From Bacteroides caecigallinarum (GTDB lineage Bacteria > Bacteroidota > Bacteroidia > Bacteroidales > Bacteroidaceae), in the NCBI RefSeq assembly GCF_021531075.1, contig NZ_JADYTJ010000002.1, positions 62,001 through 126,000 of the forward strand: DNA of 64,000 bases. Reading direction: 5' to 3'. Below, piece after piece: positions 52,034 to 63,000 of this stretch; the first letter of the stretch is position 1, and every line of letters begins with the position of its first letter. Made by a program: the position numbers and the translations under genes. The notes under the pieces are model-generated. The model saw only the letters and a program-made list of their open reading frames with translations. It was not told the origin of the DNA and searched no databases.

Positions 52034-53089
52034 ATGTTCAAATTTAAATATTTCCGTTGGACTATACTTCTGCTGTTATTTCTTTTTGTAATTCTTTCGT
52101 CGCTTAATGTCGGTGTCGCAGAGTTTTATTCACGGAGTATTTATCCGTCATTGTCATACGTGCTTTCAGCAATATCATCCGTTGTGCCGTTTTCGCTTGA
52201 TGAAGTAGGTATATTTCTGATGATATTGTCAGTTGTAGTATTTCCGTTCGTATGGCGGATACGCAGGAAACAGAAATGGAGAACTATTCTATTTCGTGAG
52301 GTAGAAATCCTTTTGTGGATATACGTGTGGTTTTATATCGGTTGGGGAATAAACTATTATCGTGAGAGTTTTTTCACAAGAGCCGGTGTTACGCCTGCCA
52401 AATACGATGAACAGCGTTTTAAAGACTTTCTGAATTCATATACCGACAGTCTGAACAATTACTATTGTGATATTGATACAATCATTGCCGGGCATGTTCA
52501 TGATGAAATAAAATCGTCTTATAGAAAAGTATCGGATGTTTACGGCCTCACCACACCCCGTTCGTTTCAGCATCCAAAGAAATTGCTCTTCAATTCCATT
52601 TACTCAGGTTCGGGAGTCCTCGGGTTTATGGGACCATTCTTTGCCGAGTCGCATATCAATATGCAGATTACTCCGTTGGAGTATCCTTTCACATACGCAC
52701 ATGAACTTTCACATCTTCTCGGAATAAGTAGTGAGGCTGAAGCAAATTTCTGGGCATATCAGACTTGTCTCATTTCTTCTGATGCAGAGATTAAATACAG
52801 TGGTTATTTCGGACTCTTTCCATACGTGCTGATGAATGCGCGAGGTCTGTTGAATGAAGAAGATTATAAAAACTGGATTTCCAGTGTCCGTCCGGAAGTT
52901 ATAAACCAGTATCAGGAAAAACGTAAGCATTGGTCTTCTCTTTACAGTCCGATGCTTGGCGAAATTCAGTCGGCTATGTATGAACTTTATCTGAAGGGAA
53001 ACAGAATTTCGTCCGGACAGAAAAATTATGCCGAGGTAATTGGGCTTTTGCTATCCCTATCGGAAGAAGGCGTAAAAAAGGCCTGCTGA
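52034..53089 (+). CDS. DUF3810 membrane metallopeptidase-like protein
   Basis: The ATG at 52034 (351 residues) is preferred to an upstream TTG at 52028. Three membrane segments lie in the first 110 residues (WTILLLLFLFVILSSLNVGV; VGIFLMILSVVVFPFVWRI; VEILLWIYVWFYIGWGINYY). The C-terminal domain has a zinc-peptidase signature in TYAHELSHLLGISSEAEANF: HELSH as HExxH, with the downstream glutamate as the likely third ligand. DUF3810 proteins are found across Bacteroidetes with no assigned substrate. A terminator hairpin overlaps the stop codon. Confidence 0.85.
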   Translation: MFKFKYFRWTILLLLFLFVILSSLNVGVAEFYSRSIYPSLSYVLSAISSVVPFSLDEVGIFLMILSVVVFPFVWRIRRKQKWRTILFREVEILLWIYVWFYIGWGINYYRESFFTRAGVTPAKYDEQRFKDFLNSYTDSLNNYYCDIDTIIAGHVHDEIKSSYRKVSDVYGLTTPRSFQHPKKLLFNSIYSGSGVLGFMGPFFAESHINMQITPLEYPFTYAHELSHLLGISSEAEANFWAYQTCLISSDAEIKYSGYFGLFPYVLMNARGLLNEEDYKNWISSVRPEVINQYQEKRKHWSSLYSPMLGEIQSAMYELYLKGNRISSGQKNYAEVIGLLLSLSEEGVKKAC

Positions 53090-53141
53090 GAATTAAAAAA
53101 TACGTGTCTCCCACCGTGACGTTCGTGATTTTTTAATTCTC
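53088..53141 (+). terminator. Terminator overlapping the DUF3810 stop codon
   Basis: GAGAATTAAAAAAT (53088-53101) is perfectly complementary to 53128-53141; flanking GCCTGC/GCAAGC bases extend the pairing. The first stem bases are within the TGA stop. The rest of the gap to 53285 holds a weaker repeat, TTTATTACA / TGTAATAAA (53174-53209). Confidence 0.65.
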
Positions 53142-53285
53142 GCAAGCCTGTTAATAGCGCTGAAGTATTTGTTTTTATTACATTATGCTATTAAAAGCGT
53201 TGTAATAAAGCGCTTGATGTTACATAAGTGTAATATATGTTTGTGTGTGGCTTTCTTTTTGATATTATCTGCTGTGAGTATTTAA

Positions 53286-54632
53286 TTATAAATCTGGAGA
53301 AAGCTCCTGATTTAGCCTTCCAGTTGCCCTTAAATATTCGGTCTCATAAATTTTATACTGCGTTTGAGCTTCTATAAGATTACTTTTCGCCTGCTTCCAT
53401 TGAGACTGGGCGTCGAGCAGGTCAGTAAGTAGTGCCATCGAAACATTATATTTGTTATTGGTTACTCTCAAATTCTCTTCTGCCTGTTTCAGTCCGGTCT
53501 CTGCAGTCTTGATGAGCTGGTAGCCATCGTAAACATTTTTCAACGCGCTTTGCGCTTCCAGATTCATCAGTCGTGAATTTTTATTGAATTCCAGTTCAGC
53601 ATTCTTGAAATCAAGTTTTGCTTTTTTCACTTTCTTCAGATTTGCACCCCATTGGAATATAGGAATCTTTACAGATAGCATCACAGCTCCTATCCCATCG
53701 CGGAATTCCTGTGAATATGGTACCATTGTTCCGTTGCCTGCGTCAACCATACTGTTCAGTTTAATATTGCCATAGTAGGCATATCCGGCAACCAGTCCTA
53801 CTGTTGGCAGCATGTCTGCCCTTGACATTTGTATTTGCTTTTGTGTAGCATCCATTTGATGTTTGAGCAGATTGAGTTCCGGACGTCCGTTAATATCGGC
53901 AGCAAGCAGCCCCGGTTCTTTAACGCATATTGTTGTGTCTGTAAGCTCAAGCTTTGTCTGCGCATCAACACCTGTTATCCTGCATAGTGACATGCGGCAT
54001 AGATCTTCTCCGTTCCTCGCCTTCTGCATCTGGTACAATATGTCGCTCCTGCTTGCCTCAATCCTGAGTAATTCATTCTCTGTGGCAAGGCCGGCATCTA
54101 CCGCTGTTTTTACTTGAGTGTAAAGTGAGTCCATCTGTTCTTTATAACTGTCCAGCATTTTCACTTTCTGTCTTACGGCTATTAATGTCCAGTAAGCATT
54201 GTCAGCTTCTACCAGAACATCCATCATTGTCATCCTTTTCTGTTCCGCGGCAATAGACTCTCCCAGTTTTGACAGTTTCTTTCCTGTCAGTATCTTACCT
54301 CCCGCATACAGTGGTTGTGTCAGGGTTATTCCTGCCATATACATTCCTCGCATTCTGAGGTCCATACCCATCATGTCAATATCCGGGAAGACGTATGTTC
54401 CAGTAGCTGAAGCATCAAACTTTGGAAGGAAAGCTGTATTTGCTATTTTCCTGTCCAGGCGAGACTGCTCGTATTTATGTTCTGCCTGCTGTAGTGATTC
54501 GCTTTGCGATAAAGCCATATCACGACACGAAGCCAGACTTAGCTTTATACTCTCCTGTGCTTTTATGCTTATATCCTGGATAAATATAAAAGCCGTTGTT
54601 GTAAATAATATTTGAAAAAATCTGTATCTCAT
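53286..54632 (-). CDS. TolC-family outer-membrane efflux protein
   Basis: 448 residues with a signal peptide (about 1-25; ending SIKAQ). It forms the outer-membrane channel and periplasmic tunnel. Two OEP repeats are seen (about 35-220 and 240-430) with long amphipathic helices (SLQQAEHKYEQSRLDRKIAN; LKQAEENLRVTNNKYNVSMA) and LTQPLYAGGKILTGKKLSKL. Last gene of the RND operon, 24 bp after the pump. Confidence 0.92.
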   Translation of the reverse strand: MRYRFFQILFTTTAFIFIQDISIKAQESIKLSLASCRDMALSQSESLQQAEHKYEQSRLDRKIANTAFLPKFDASATGTYVFPDIDMMGMDLRMRGMYMAGITLTQPLYAGGKILTGKKLSKLGESIAAEQKRMTMMDVLVEADNAYWTLIAVRQKVKMLDSYKEQMDSLYTQVKTAVDAGLATENELLRIEASRSDILYQMQKARNGEDLCRMSLCRITGVDAQTKLELTDTTICVKEPGLLAADINGRPELNLLKHQMDATQKQIQMSRADMLPTVGLVAGYAYYGNIKLNSMVDAGNGTMVPYSQEFRDGIGAVMLSVKIPIFQWGANLKKVKKAKLDFKNAELEFNKNSRLMNLEAQSALKNVYDGYQLIKTAETGLKQAEENLRVTNNKYNVSMALLTDLLDAQSQWKQAKSNLIEAQTQYKIYETEYLRATGRLNQELSPDL

Positions 54633-54656
54633 TTTTATAAAGATTGATGTATGTAA

Positions 54657-57600
54657 TTAAGCTTTCTTGATATTGAAAAGTACCGTATATAAGACAGGCA
54701 ATAATATCAATGTGATAATAGTTCCAACAGCCAGTCCTCCCATTATGGTTATAGCCATTGAACTGTACATCGGGTCCGTGACGAGAGGTATCATACCCAC
54801 AATAGTGGTGAGCGATGCCATAAGTACAGGTCGTACCCTGGAAACGGTAGCTTCAACTACAGCCGTATATGGAAGCTTCTTTTCTTCCGTCTGCAGTCTG
54901 TTTATCTCGTCCACCAGTACAATTGCGTTTTTCACCATCATACCTATCAGTCCCAACATTCCTATTATTGCCATAAATGTCATTGGCTGGTTTGTTGCCA
55001 ACAGTGATGGCACTATGCCGCAGAATACGAACGGGAAGCATATCAGAATGAGTATAACCTTTTTCCAGCTGTTGAATAGCAACAGAAGTATTGCAAGAAT
55101 TATAAAAATAGTAAGCGGTACATATTTCAAAAGGTTTGCAATGGCATCGCCTTGCAACTCTCCTTCGCCTACCCATCTCATGGAATATCCTGCCGGCAGT
55201 TCGATCGCTTCTATGTCTTTTTTTATCGATTCCACCACTTTTGCCGGAGTCGCTTCATTAATTTCTGTATTCGGATCACATTCCGCTTCAATGACTCTTT
55301 GACCGTTCAGACGCATAACCACATCTTCGTCCCATTCCATAGTGATGCTTTCCGCTACCCTGCTAAGAGGTGTCGAACGGAAAATCTTGTCTTGAAGTTC
55401 GCTCATGCCTTTTCCTCCGGCAATGGCTGAGTTGAGTTCATCATTTGAAAGATGCAGGTTCATCATGCTCCATACAGGAATATCGTTCAGGTCGCTTATG
55501 CGGCTTCCGTCTTCGTTTCTGACCAGCATGTTTACAATTATAGCCCTGTCCTGTTCGTTTATTACTCCTACAGGCATTCCGTCTGTAGCAGCCATAAGGG
55601 CGTTGGCTATGTCGCTCCTTCCCACACCTGAACGCAGTGCGTCCTGTTGTAAATATTTCGTGACGTAAGATTTTCCGTAAGGTTTCCAGTTGTTTTGTAC
55701 TGAATAAGGATCAACATATTCGCATTTCCTCATTATATCTTCCGCCTTGCTGCTCAATTTTTTCAAGACAGCCGGATCCGGACCGGCGAATTCCACTTCA
55801 ACCGTATGCGATGTAGATATAGAGAAATTATATTTCCTGCAGCGTATGTATGCGTCAGGATATTTCTCCCTCAAAATACGTCTTACTTCCGGTATTTGTT
55901 TCATTACGGTATTATAGTCCTTGCAGTCTATAATCAGTTCACCGTAACAATCACCGCCGGACGTCATAGGTCTTACAAGGCAGTAATGTGCCGGCGCGCT
56001 TCCCTGGCTGACAGCAATTCTTTCTATGTCTGGACGTTCTGATAACAGATTACTCATGTCCAGAAGTTTGTCGCGTACAACATTCGGACTGGTGGCAGAA
56101 GGGAAAAAGCATTCTACTACATATTGTTTATAATCGAAATCAGGGAAGAACATGTTTTTTACTTTCCCCATTCCTAAAACACATACAACCAGTATTGTGA
56201 CTGCTATACCTATAGTTGTTTTCTTATGTCCTATCAGTTGTGATATGGCGTTACGTACAAACTTATGTATCGGTGAATTCATTACAGTATTTGTGGTATC
56301 ACCAACTGTATGTTCCCTGACGGGAAGCCACGTCTTGGCACATACCGGAACCTGTACGAGGGCCAAAATCCAACTTGCCAGAAGGCTGACACATAATACA
56401 AGGAACAAGTCGCCTGCATATTCTCCCGCAGAGTCCGGCGAAAGGTAAACACACAAGAATGTGGAAGCAGCTATGACAGTAGCTCCAAGTAGCGGCATGG
56501 CTGTGTTGTTCCCTATCCTGTACAGGTAGTTCTTTGGTGACAGTCCGCGCTTCTTGTCTATAAGGATACCGTCCATTATCACTACAGCATTGTCCACAAG
56601 CATACCCATAGCTACTATGAATGCTCCCAATGATATTCGTTGTAGTGTGGTTCCGCATACTAATAATATAGGGAAAGATACTGCAACAGTAAGTATAAGA
56701 CCAAAACCTATAATCAGACCGCTACGGAATCCCATGGTGAATATCAGTACCAATATTACTATGGCTACTGATTCTACAAGATTCCACATGAATGATGATA
56801 TGGCATCTTCTACCTTGTCAGGCTGGAAAAATATCTTCTCTGTATTCATTCCGGCAGGAATGCTTCTCATAATTTCACTGAGACGTTTATCCACTGCCTT
56901 ACCTACATCTGGCACTATGGCTGACGATTCCATCGCGATACAGATTGCAAGCGCTGGCTTGCCGTTGACGAAGAAACCGTTCCTTTGAGGCTCAGAGTAT
57001 GTCTTTTCAATTTTTGCTATGTCTCCCAATCTTATCGTCTTGCCGTCTATAGTCTGTATCAGAAGATTCTTTATGTCGTTTTCATCCTTGCTTTCGGAGT
57101 CCACATAAATAGGAATAAGTTCGTTTCCGCCTTGATATTTTCCGGCATTTACAGTCTTGAAAGCACCTTGCAGAGTGGACATTATCTGTGTAGGTATTAC
57201 CCCGTTCCTGGAAATCTGTTCTTTTGACAGAGTTATGTTTATAACCTCATCACGGTTACCTGCAATGTTTATTCTTTTTACCCCTTTTACGCTTGACAGT
57301 TCACGTTTTATCAGTTTGGCGTATTTGTACATTTCAGGATAATCATATCCGTCGGCAGTAAAAGCGTAAAAAATGCCATAGACGTCCATCATGTCGTCTA
57401 TCACTATCGGGTCATAACATCCTTGAGGGAGTCTTGAGGATGCATCATTTACCTTGCGGCGCATCAGGTCGAAGTGCTGTTCAAGGTCTTTTGTAAGGAC
57501 TGTCATCTGGAATTCTACGGTAAACATAGCCATTCCGTTCCTGCATTCTGTCTTTATCTTGTTTACGTTTGGAAGAGCACGTAATTCATCTTCCATCATG

Positions 57601-57797
57601 AGTGCCACTTTGAGTTCAACCTCGTGTGCACTTGCTCCCGGATATGGCACTATCACCATTGCCTGCTTTGCAGAGACCGCAGGGTCCTCAAGTTTTGGCA
57701 TCTGTATGAATGACAGTATTCCGGCAATTATTATAGCTGTTACGAACGACCAGAATAGCATTGGTCGTTTCATAAAGTATTCTGTAATTCTTGTCAT
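54657..57797 (-). CDS. RND-family efflux pump, inner-membrane transporter
   Basis: 1046 residues with the usual 12 membrane segments in two halves and two large periplasmic loops. The proton-relay acidic pair lies in segment 4 (GAFIVAMGMLVDNAVVIMDG). The first loop has PYPGASAHEVELKVALMMED, typical of the AcrB/hydrophobe group rather than metal pumps. Sequence details (GCYDPIVIDDMMDVYGIFYA, VKGVKRINIAGNRDEVINIT) place it with a Bacteroidetes branch whose substrates are mostly untested. Start ATG overlaps the adaptor stop by 4 bases (ATGA), so translation is coupled. Confidence 0.93.
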   Translation of the reverse strand: MTRITEYFMKRPMLFWSFVTAIIIAGILSFIQMPKLEDPAVSAKQAMVIVPYPGASAHEVELKVALMMEDELRALPNVNKIKTECRNGMAMFTVEFQMTVLTKDLEQHFDLMRRKVNDASSRLPQGCYDPIVIDDMMDVYGIFYAFTADGYDYPEMYKYAKLIKRELSSVKGVKRINIAGNRDEVINITLSKEQISRNGVIPTQIMSTLQGAFKTVNAGKYQGGNELIPIYVDSESKDENDIKNLLIQTIDGKTIRLGDIAKIEKTYSEPQRNGFFVNGKPALAICIAMESSAIVPDVGKAVDKRLSEIMRSIPAGMNTEKIFFQPDKVEDAISSFMWNLVESVAIVILVLIFTMGFRSGLIIGFGLILTVAVSFPILLVCGTTLQRISLGAFIVAMGMLVDNAVVIMDGILIDKKRGLSPKNYLYRIGNNTAMPLLGATVIAASTFLCVYLSPDSAGEYAGDLFLVLCVSLLASWILALVQVPVCAKTWLPVREHTVGDTTNTVMNSPIHKFVRNAISQLIGHKKTTIGIAVTILVVCVLGMGKVKNMFFPDFDYKQYVVECFFPSATSPNVVRDKLLDMSNLLSERPDIERIAVSQGSAPAHYCLVRPMTSGGDCYGELIIDCKDYNTVMKQIPEVRRILREKYPDAYIRCRKYNFSISTSHTVEVEFAGPDPAVLKKLSSKAEDIMRKCEYVDPYSVQNNWKPYGKSYVTKYLQQDALRSGVGRSDIANALMAATDGMPVGVINEQDRAIIVNMLVRNEDGSRISDLNDIPVWSMMNLHLSNDELNSAIAGGKGMSELQDKIFRSTPLSRVAESITMEWDEDVVMRLNGQRVIEAECDPNTEINEATPAKVVESIKKDIEAIELPAGYSMRWVGEGELQGDAIANLLKYVPLTIFIILAILLLLFNSWKKVILILICFPFVFCGIVPSLLATNQPMTFMAIIGMLGLIGMMVKNAIVLVDEINRLQTEEKKLPYTAVVEATVSRVRPVLMASLTTIVGMIPLVTDPMYSSMAITIMGGLAVGTIITLILLPVLYTVLFNIKKA

Positions 57798-58867
57798 ATC
57801 AGTCCTCCGACATTACTCTTTTCCGGTTCTTCTATTACTGTTACCTTTTCTCCCTCCAGCAATGAGTTCACTCCTGCACGTACAATCCTTTCTGAGCCGT
57901 CCAGACCGTTGCTGACAGTTACTTTCTCTCCTGAGAAGTTGCTGTCAATGGTTATGATTCTTTTTTCTATCGTTGAATCTTCTTTCAGGACCCATACGCA
58001 AGAGTTGCCATCGCTCTTGAATACTGAACATAGCGGTATATTAAAGTTTCCGGTACTATCAGTATTCTCATTTACAGTCAAACATACCTCTATGTTCATG
58101 CCCGGTGTAATTCGTTTTTTCGGGTCTTCTTTAAATTTCAGACATAGTTGGTATAACTGGTTCCCGTCTGCTTTTGGTGATATGCTTATGAAATCCATAG
58201 GATATGTTTGTGATTCTTTTTCTGACGAAACCCTGCAGTCATAACTTATCACGTTATTGATGACTTTAAATGTACTTGACGGTAAATCGGTATTGACCTC
58301 CAGATGCGAGACATCAAGGAATGTAAATAATGGTGTACCTGCATCAACCATCTCTGCAGGTGAGAAGTTTACTGACTGTATGTATCCGTCAGTTGGTGAG
58401 TATAGCTTTGTATATTCAAGCTTGTTTTTGTTTACTTGAAGTTGAATTCCAAGTTGTTTCAGCCCGGCATTAGCTTTTTCGTAATCATTTGCCGATACGC
58501 TTTTCTGTTCAAACAGCTTTCTTGTTCTTGCCACTTCATCTTTCAACTGGTCATATTGGATTTGAAGAGCATCAACGCCTAATTTATAATCTGCATCGTC
58601 AAGCTCTGCAAGAAGCTCACCTTTCCTTACACGATCCCCTTCCTTTACGTGTATGTATTTTATCTGTCCGGCAGTTTTAAATCCTAAGCTGATTTCGTGT
58701 GCTTCACGGACTATTCCTGAATAACTTTTTGTAACAGTTTTACACGATGGTGAGGGACATGTTACTTCAACACTATGAACAGGTAAAGAGCTCTTTTGCG
58801 TTTTGCCGCATGAGCATAATATACATATTAATAATGTAGATGTACATACTAAATTCTTTTTTTTCAT
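57794..58867 (-). CDS. RND efflux periplasmic adaptor lipoprotein
   Basis: The ATG at 58867 (357 residues) is chosen over an upstream start at 58912, because the lipoprotein signal MKKKNLVCTSTLLICILCSC begins there. Domains in order: barrel-sandwich/lipoyl half (AGQIKYIHVKEGDRVRKGEL), coiled-coil hairpin (about 90-150), second lipoyl half (KLYSPTDGYIQSVNFSPAEM), beta-barrel (about 190-270) and membrane-proximal domain. It links the pump to TolC. It is the first gene of the operon and diverges from an AraC-type regulator. Confidence 0.92.
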   Translation of the reverse strand: MKKKNLVCTSTLLICILCSCGKTQKSSLPVHSVEVTCPSPSCKTVTKSYSGIVREAHEISLGFKTAGQIKYIHVKEGDRVRKGELLAELDDADYKLGVDALQIQYDQLKDEVARTRKLFEQKSVSANDYEKANAGLKQLGIQLQVNKNKLEYTKLYSPTDGYIQSVNFSPAEMVDAGTPLFTFLDVSHLEVNTDLPSSTFKVINNVISYDCRVSSEKESQTYPMDFISISPKADGNQLYQLCLKFKEDPKKRITPGMNIEVCLTVNENTDSTGNFNIPLCSVFKSDGNSCVWVLKEDSTIEKRIITIDSNFSGEKVTVSNGLDGSERIVRAGVNSLLEGEKVTVIEEPEKSNVGGLI

Positions 58868-59004
58868 ACTTAATATGTTTTTATGTTTATAATATACTCT
58901 TTTATTGTGCAAAATTGCCGATTTATTTATTCCCTCATGTTATCAAAAAGGATGGCAAATTGGTCAAAAGGATTGATAAATGGTGCATAATCATTTAATT
59001 TGTA

Positions 59005-59012
59005 TATATTTG
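59005..59012 (+). promoter_or_regulatory. Candidate -7 box of the AraC-type regulator gene
   Basis: TATATTTG matches TAnnTTTG, 28 bp before the ATG at 59041. It lies in the 173-bp divergent region shared with the efflux operon; no clear box was found for the other direction. Confidence 0.45.
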
Positions 59013-59040
59013 CTCTTCAAAAGGTATAATATGATTTGTT

Positions 59041-59952
59041 ATGAAAAACGATAATATTTTTTTGAACTTGAATCTCAGTGATTTGTCTGCATTGCCGGAT
59101 GCCATTCATATTGACAATAAGTTCATACTTATTGATAATTTTGATGATACGGAAAATGATGAGAACACTAAAGGATTGTCGTTTGCCAATTATCCTATGA
59201 AATTATCTTTTACAATAGTTATACTTATTGTTTCAGGAGGAATAAAAGTCAAGATTAATCTGGAAGATTTTGAGGCGGGTGCGGGTGATGCCATTACCGT
59301 ATTCAAAGGGAATATAGGTGAATTCTGCAGCCTGTTGCCAAATACTCGTATTGCAGTTATTGCCTTTTCTGATGAATTTTTCAATGTGATGAAGCATATT
59401 GGTACTGCCATTTCCATACAGCAGCAGATTTATACAAACCCGGTGTCGCACATTGAAAAGGGATTCTTTGAAGATTCGCTTGACATATATAAAAAAATGA
59501 AATCAAAATTGTCCGAAGTTGATAATATATTTCGCGAAGGAGCTCTTCAGGGTTATACTCAGGTTTTGATGTTCAATGCCTACAATTATTTTACCAAAAT
59601 GAAGAATAATGTGAATAGCTCTTCTGAATATAACAGGAACCAGGGAATCTATTCCCGTTTTATTCAGGCTGTTCAGAAGAATTACGTCCAAGAACGAAGT
59701 ATAACGTATTATGCGGATTTGTTATGTATTTCGCCAAAATATCTTTCGCAGGTAATAAAGAATGTTACGGGAAGACTTGCCGGTGAGTGGATTTCCGATT
59801 ATGTAATACTTGAAGCAAAAGCATTGCTGAAAAGTAATAAATATACTGTACAGCAGGTGTGTGATATGCTGAATTTCGCCAATCAGTCTTTCTTCGGAAA
59901 GTATTTTAAGAGGAAAACAGGTATGTCTCCAAAGGCTTATATGAAGAGTTAA
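59041..59952 (+). CDS. AraC-family transcriptional regulator divergent from the RND operon
   Basis: 303 residues. N-terminal part about 1-190 is a cupin-like effector domain (NYPMKLSFTIVILIVSGGIK; FEAGAGDAITVFKGNIGEFC). The C-terminal AraC domain is at about 200-303: first helix-turn-helix SITYYADLLCISPKYLSQVI, second YTVQQVCDMLNFANQSFFGK, ending KTGMSPKAYMKS. It most likely controls the adjacent efflux operon; the inducer is unknown. Confidence 0.9.
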   Translation: MKNDNIFLNLNLSDLSALPDAIHIDNKFILIDNFDDTENDENTKGLSFANYPMKLSFTIVILIVSGGIKVKINLEDFEAGAGDAITVFKGNIGEFCSLLPNTRIAVIAFSDEFFNVMKHIGTAISIQQQIYTNPVSHIEKGFFEDSLDIYKKMKSKLSEVDNIFREGALQGYTQVLMFNAYNYFTKMKNNVNSSSEYNRNQGIYSRFIQAVQKNYVQERSITYYADLLCISPKYLSQVIKNVTGRLAGEWISDYVILEAKALLKSNKYTVQQVCDMLNFANQSFFGKYFKRKTGMSPKAYMKS

Positions 59953-59956
59953 AAAT

Positions 59957-59998
59957 AACGGACAGAATTGTTTTTACGCAATCCTGTCCGTTTCATTA
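59957..59998 (+). terminator. Terminator after the AraC-type regulator
   Basis: AACGGACAGAATTG (59957-59970) pairs with CAATCCTGTCCGTT (59979-59992) with one mismatch, followed by TTCATTATTTT. It lies 5 bp after the stop codon and also close to the end of the convergent GH2-GH53 gene. Confidence 0.8.
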
Positions 59999-60016
59999 TT
60001 TTCTGTTCTGTATATG

Positions 60017-63000
60017 TTATGGCATAAATGCATCCATTATTTCTGTTGGTTTGCCATCCTCTGTAAATGCGCCGAGACGGTATTTGTTAGGTTTGCATTC
60101 AGGTTCCCAATAGAATACACCTTTGCAAATGCCATCAGTGCTTTCAATACATTTTGTGATTAACTTTCTCAGCAGTTTGTAACCATTATTCAGTGTTTCC
60201 TTGTTGGCTAAGTTACCATTATCGTCCGCACATTCCATTCCGGTCTCTACTATCATCACATCACAATTATATCTCTCGTTTACGAGTCTTATATTCTCAA
60301 TACAATCGTTTATGGTCTTTTCCGGAGTATATTCCGGTTTTTCCATCATTGTCCAGTAAGGATAGATAGACATTCCTATCATGTCCCATTTGCCACCGTT
60401 TGCCTTCAGTTCATCGAAGAACCAGCGATACAGTTCTTTGTCGTATCCATTGTCAAGATGCACAATAACTGTAGAACCCGGGAAAACTGATTTTACAGCA
60501 TCATATCCAGAGTTAATAAGCTCTGCCAGGTTTTTCCAGTTCATTCTGAACTTTACAGAAGTTGATTTGCTTCCAGACTCTTTTACATCACATTCGCGGA
60601 TATCATATGAAGCACCGCTTGTTTCCGGATTCTCATCCCAAAGCATACCCGGACGTATCTCATTACCTACCTGTACCCATTTAGGAGTGATTCCTTCTGC
60701 TTTCAGCGCTTCAAGAACATCTTTAGTATGGTCTGCCATTGCTGTCTTCAGCTTGTCAAAGCTGAGATTTTTCCATGCCGCAGGCTTATGCTGTTGCCCC
60801 GGGTCTGCCCACCAATCACTGTAATGGAAATCTACCATCAGTTCCATTCCGTTTGCTTTGGCACGGCGTGCCAGTTTAAGCATATCTTCCTTGCTGCTCC
60901 AACCTTCTTTAGGATTAACCCATACACGAAGGCGTATAGCATTAAGACCAAGTTCTTTCATCAGTGATGTGCATTCCTTTTCTTCTCCTTTTTTATTGTA
61001 GAACTTGTGTCCTTGCGATTCCATTTCTGTGACCCAGCTGATGTCTGCACCCTTATAGAAAGGCTCATAATCTTCTTTTTCTGTCGAATATTCCGTTACA
61101 GGTATTTCAAACTCTCCGGTCTTCAATCCTTTGGCCGACGCGCGAAGACGAATCTTGCCGGGTTTCTCTCCAGCCTGTAGTATCACTGTCAGCATTCCGT
61201 TGAATGCATGCATCTCCGGTTTGTGAAACAAGTCAAGGCATGTAGGGTCACCATTGGCTGAGGCTCTATACTTTCCGGCACCATCGACACGGAAGTTCAC
61301 TAAACGTCCGTCTGTAGGACAGAGATTGCCGTCTTTGTCTTCAATGCGAAGAGTGACGTAAGCTAAATCTTTACCATCGGCTTTAAGACTTGTGTAGTCT
61401 GAAACAAGTTTTATACGGTAAGGTTTTTCTGCGGTATGTGAGGATTTTTCAGCGGCTTTACTACCGTCGCTGTTGTAAGCTATTACTTTTACTTCTCCCG
61501 GCTGATATTTCACATTATGCCACATCAGACGATAACGGTTCACTACTGTAGAGTCGTTCTTTGTTCTTATTCCATAGCTTACTCCGTTTACGAACAGTTC
61601 AGCCGAAGGATAGTTTGTATATACGAATACAGGTACATCCTTTCCTTCATGTCCTTCCCAGTTCCAGTGTGGCAGTATATGCAGAGTTTCAGCATCCTTG
61701 TTCCATACACTTCTGTAGAGATAATATCTGTCTTTAGGAATAGATGCAAGGTCAATTATACCGAACATAGAGCTATGGTTAGGCCATGCATCTGTGTCAT
61801 ATGGGCTTGGTTCGCCAAGATAGTCGAATCCGGTCCATACGAACTGTCCTATAGTCCATTCATGGTCTTCTGCAAGTGCGAAATCTATATCAGGAATGTT
61901 TGACCATGAACAGTATTCAAGGTCGTACGAAGAAGACTGGTGGTCATCGTATTTGGCGTCTGCCTTACTTTCAGCCGGAAACTTATATACTCCTCTTGAA
62001 CTTACTGTAGAAGATGTCTCAGAGCCTAAGACTATGTTTTGAGGCAGTCTTTCATAGGCTTCCTCGTAACGGTGGGCACGATAGTTGAATCCAGGAATAT
62101 CAAGCATAGCAGCAAATCCATTGTTCAGTACACAGCTCACCTGGTCCATACCGCATGTAACAGGGCGTGTAGGGTCTTCCCTATGGCAAATATCCTGTAG
62201 GAATTTTGCCACTTTATAACCCTCAGGACTACACTGTGTAGGCACTTCATTACCGATACTCCACATCACTACACATGCATTGTTACGATACTGTCTGAGC
62301 ATGTTCACCATATCCTTTTCAGCCCATTCGTTGAAAAAACGGTGGTAGCCGTTATCGCATTTTGCTATGTCCCATTCATCAAAAGGCTCAATCATCATCA
62401 TAAATCCCATTTCATCGCATAGCTTTACAAGTTCCGGAGCAGGCATATTATGTGCGGTTCTGATAGCATCGCATCCCATGTCTTTCAGCAACTTCAACTG
62501 ATGACGCAGAGCTGATACATTTATGGCAGCTCCAAGCGGACCTAAGTCATGATGATTGCATACTCCCTGAAACTTACGGTGCTTTCCGTTTAGGAAGAAA
62601 CCCTTGTCGGCAATATACTCTATTGTTCGTATACCGAATGTTGTGGAATATGTGTCCTGCAGAACTCCTTCTGCATAAATCTCTGAAACAGCCTTGTAGA
62701 GATTCGGCTCCTCAGGCGACCACAAAAGTGGATTGTTCACAACAAAATTCTGTGTGAACGGCTGACCGTGATTTATAAATCCCTGATTGTTCTTAACAGC
62801 AACTACATTGCCTTCCGGTGAATATATCCTGGTGATTACTGTCAATTTCTTTTTGTCAGCATTTTTAATTTCTGTACGAAGATTTACAGAAGCATAGTCC
62901 TCTCCTACGTGAGGCGTAGTAATCTGTGTTCCCCATACCGGAACATGTATCTTTTCGGTTGTTACTACATGTACATTTCTGTAAAGTCCTGCACCCGGAT

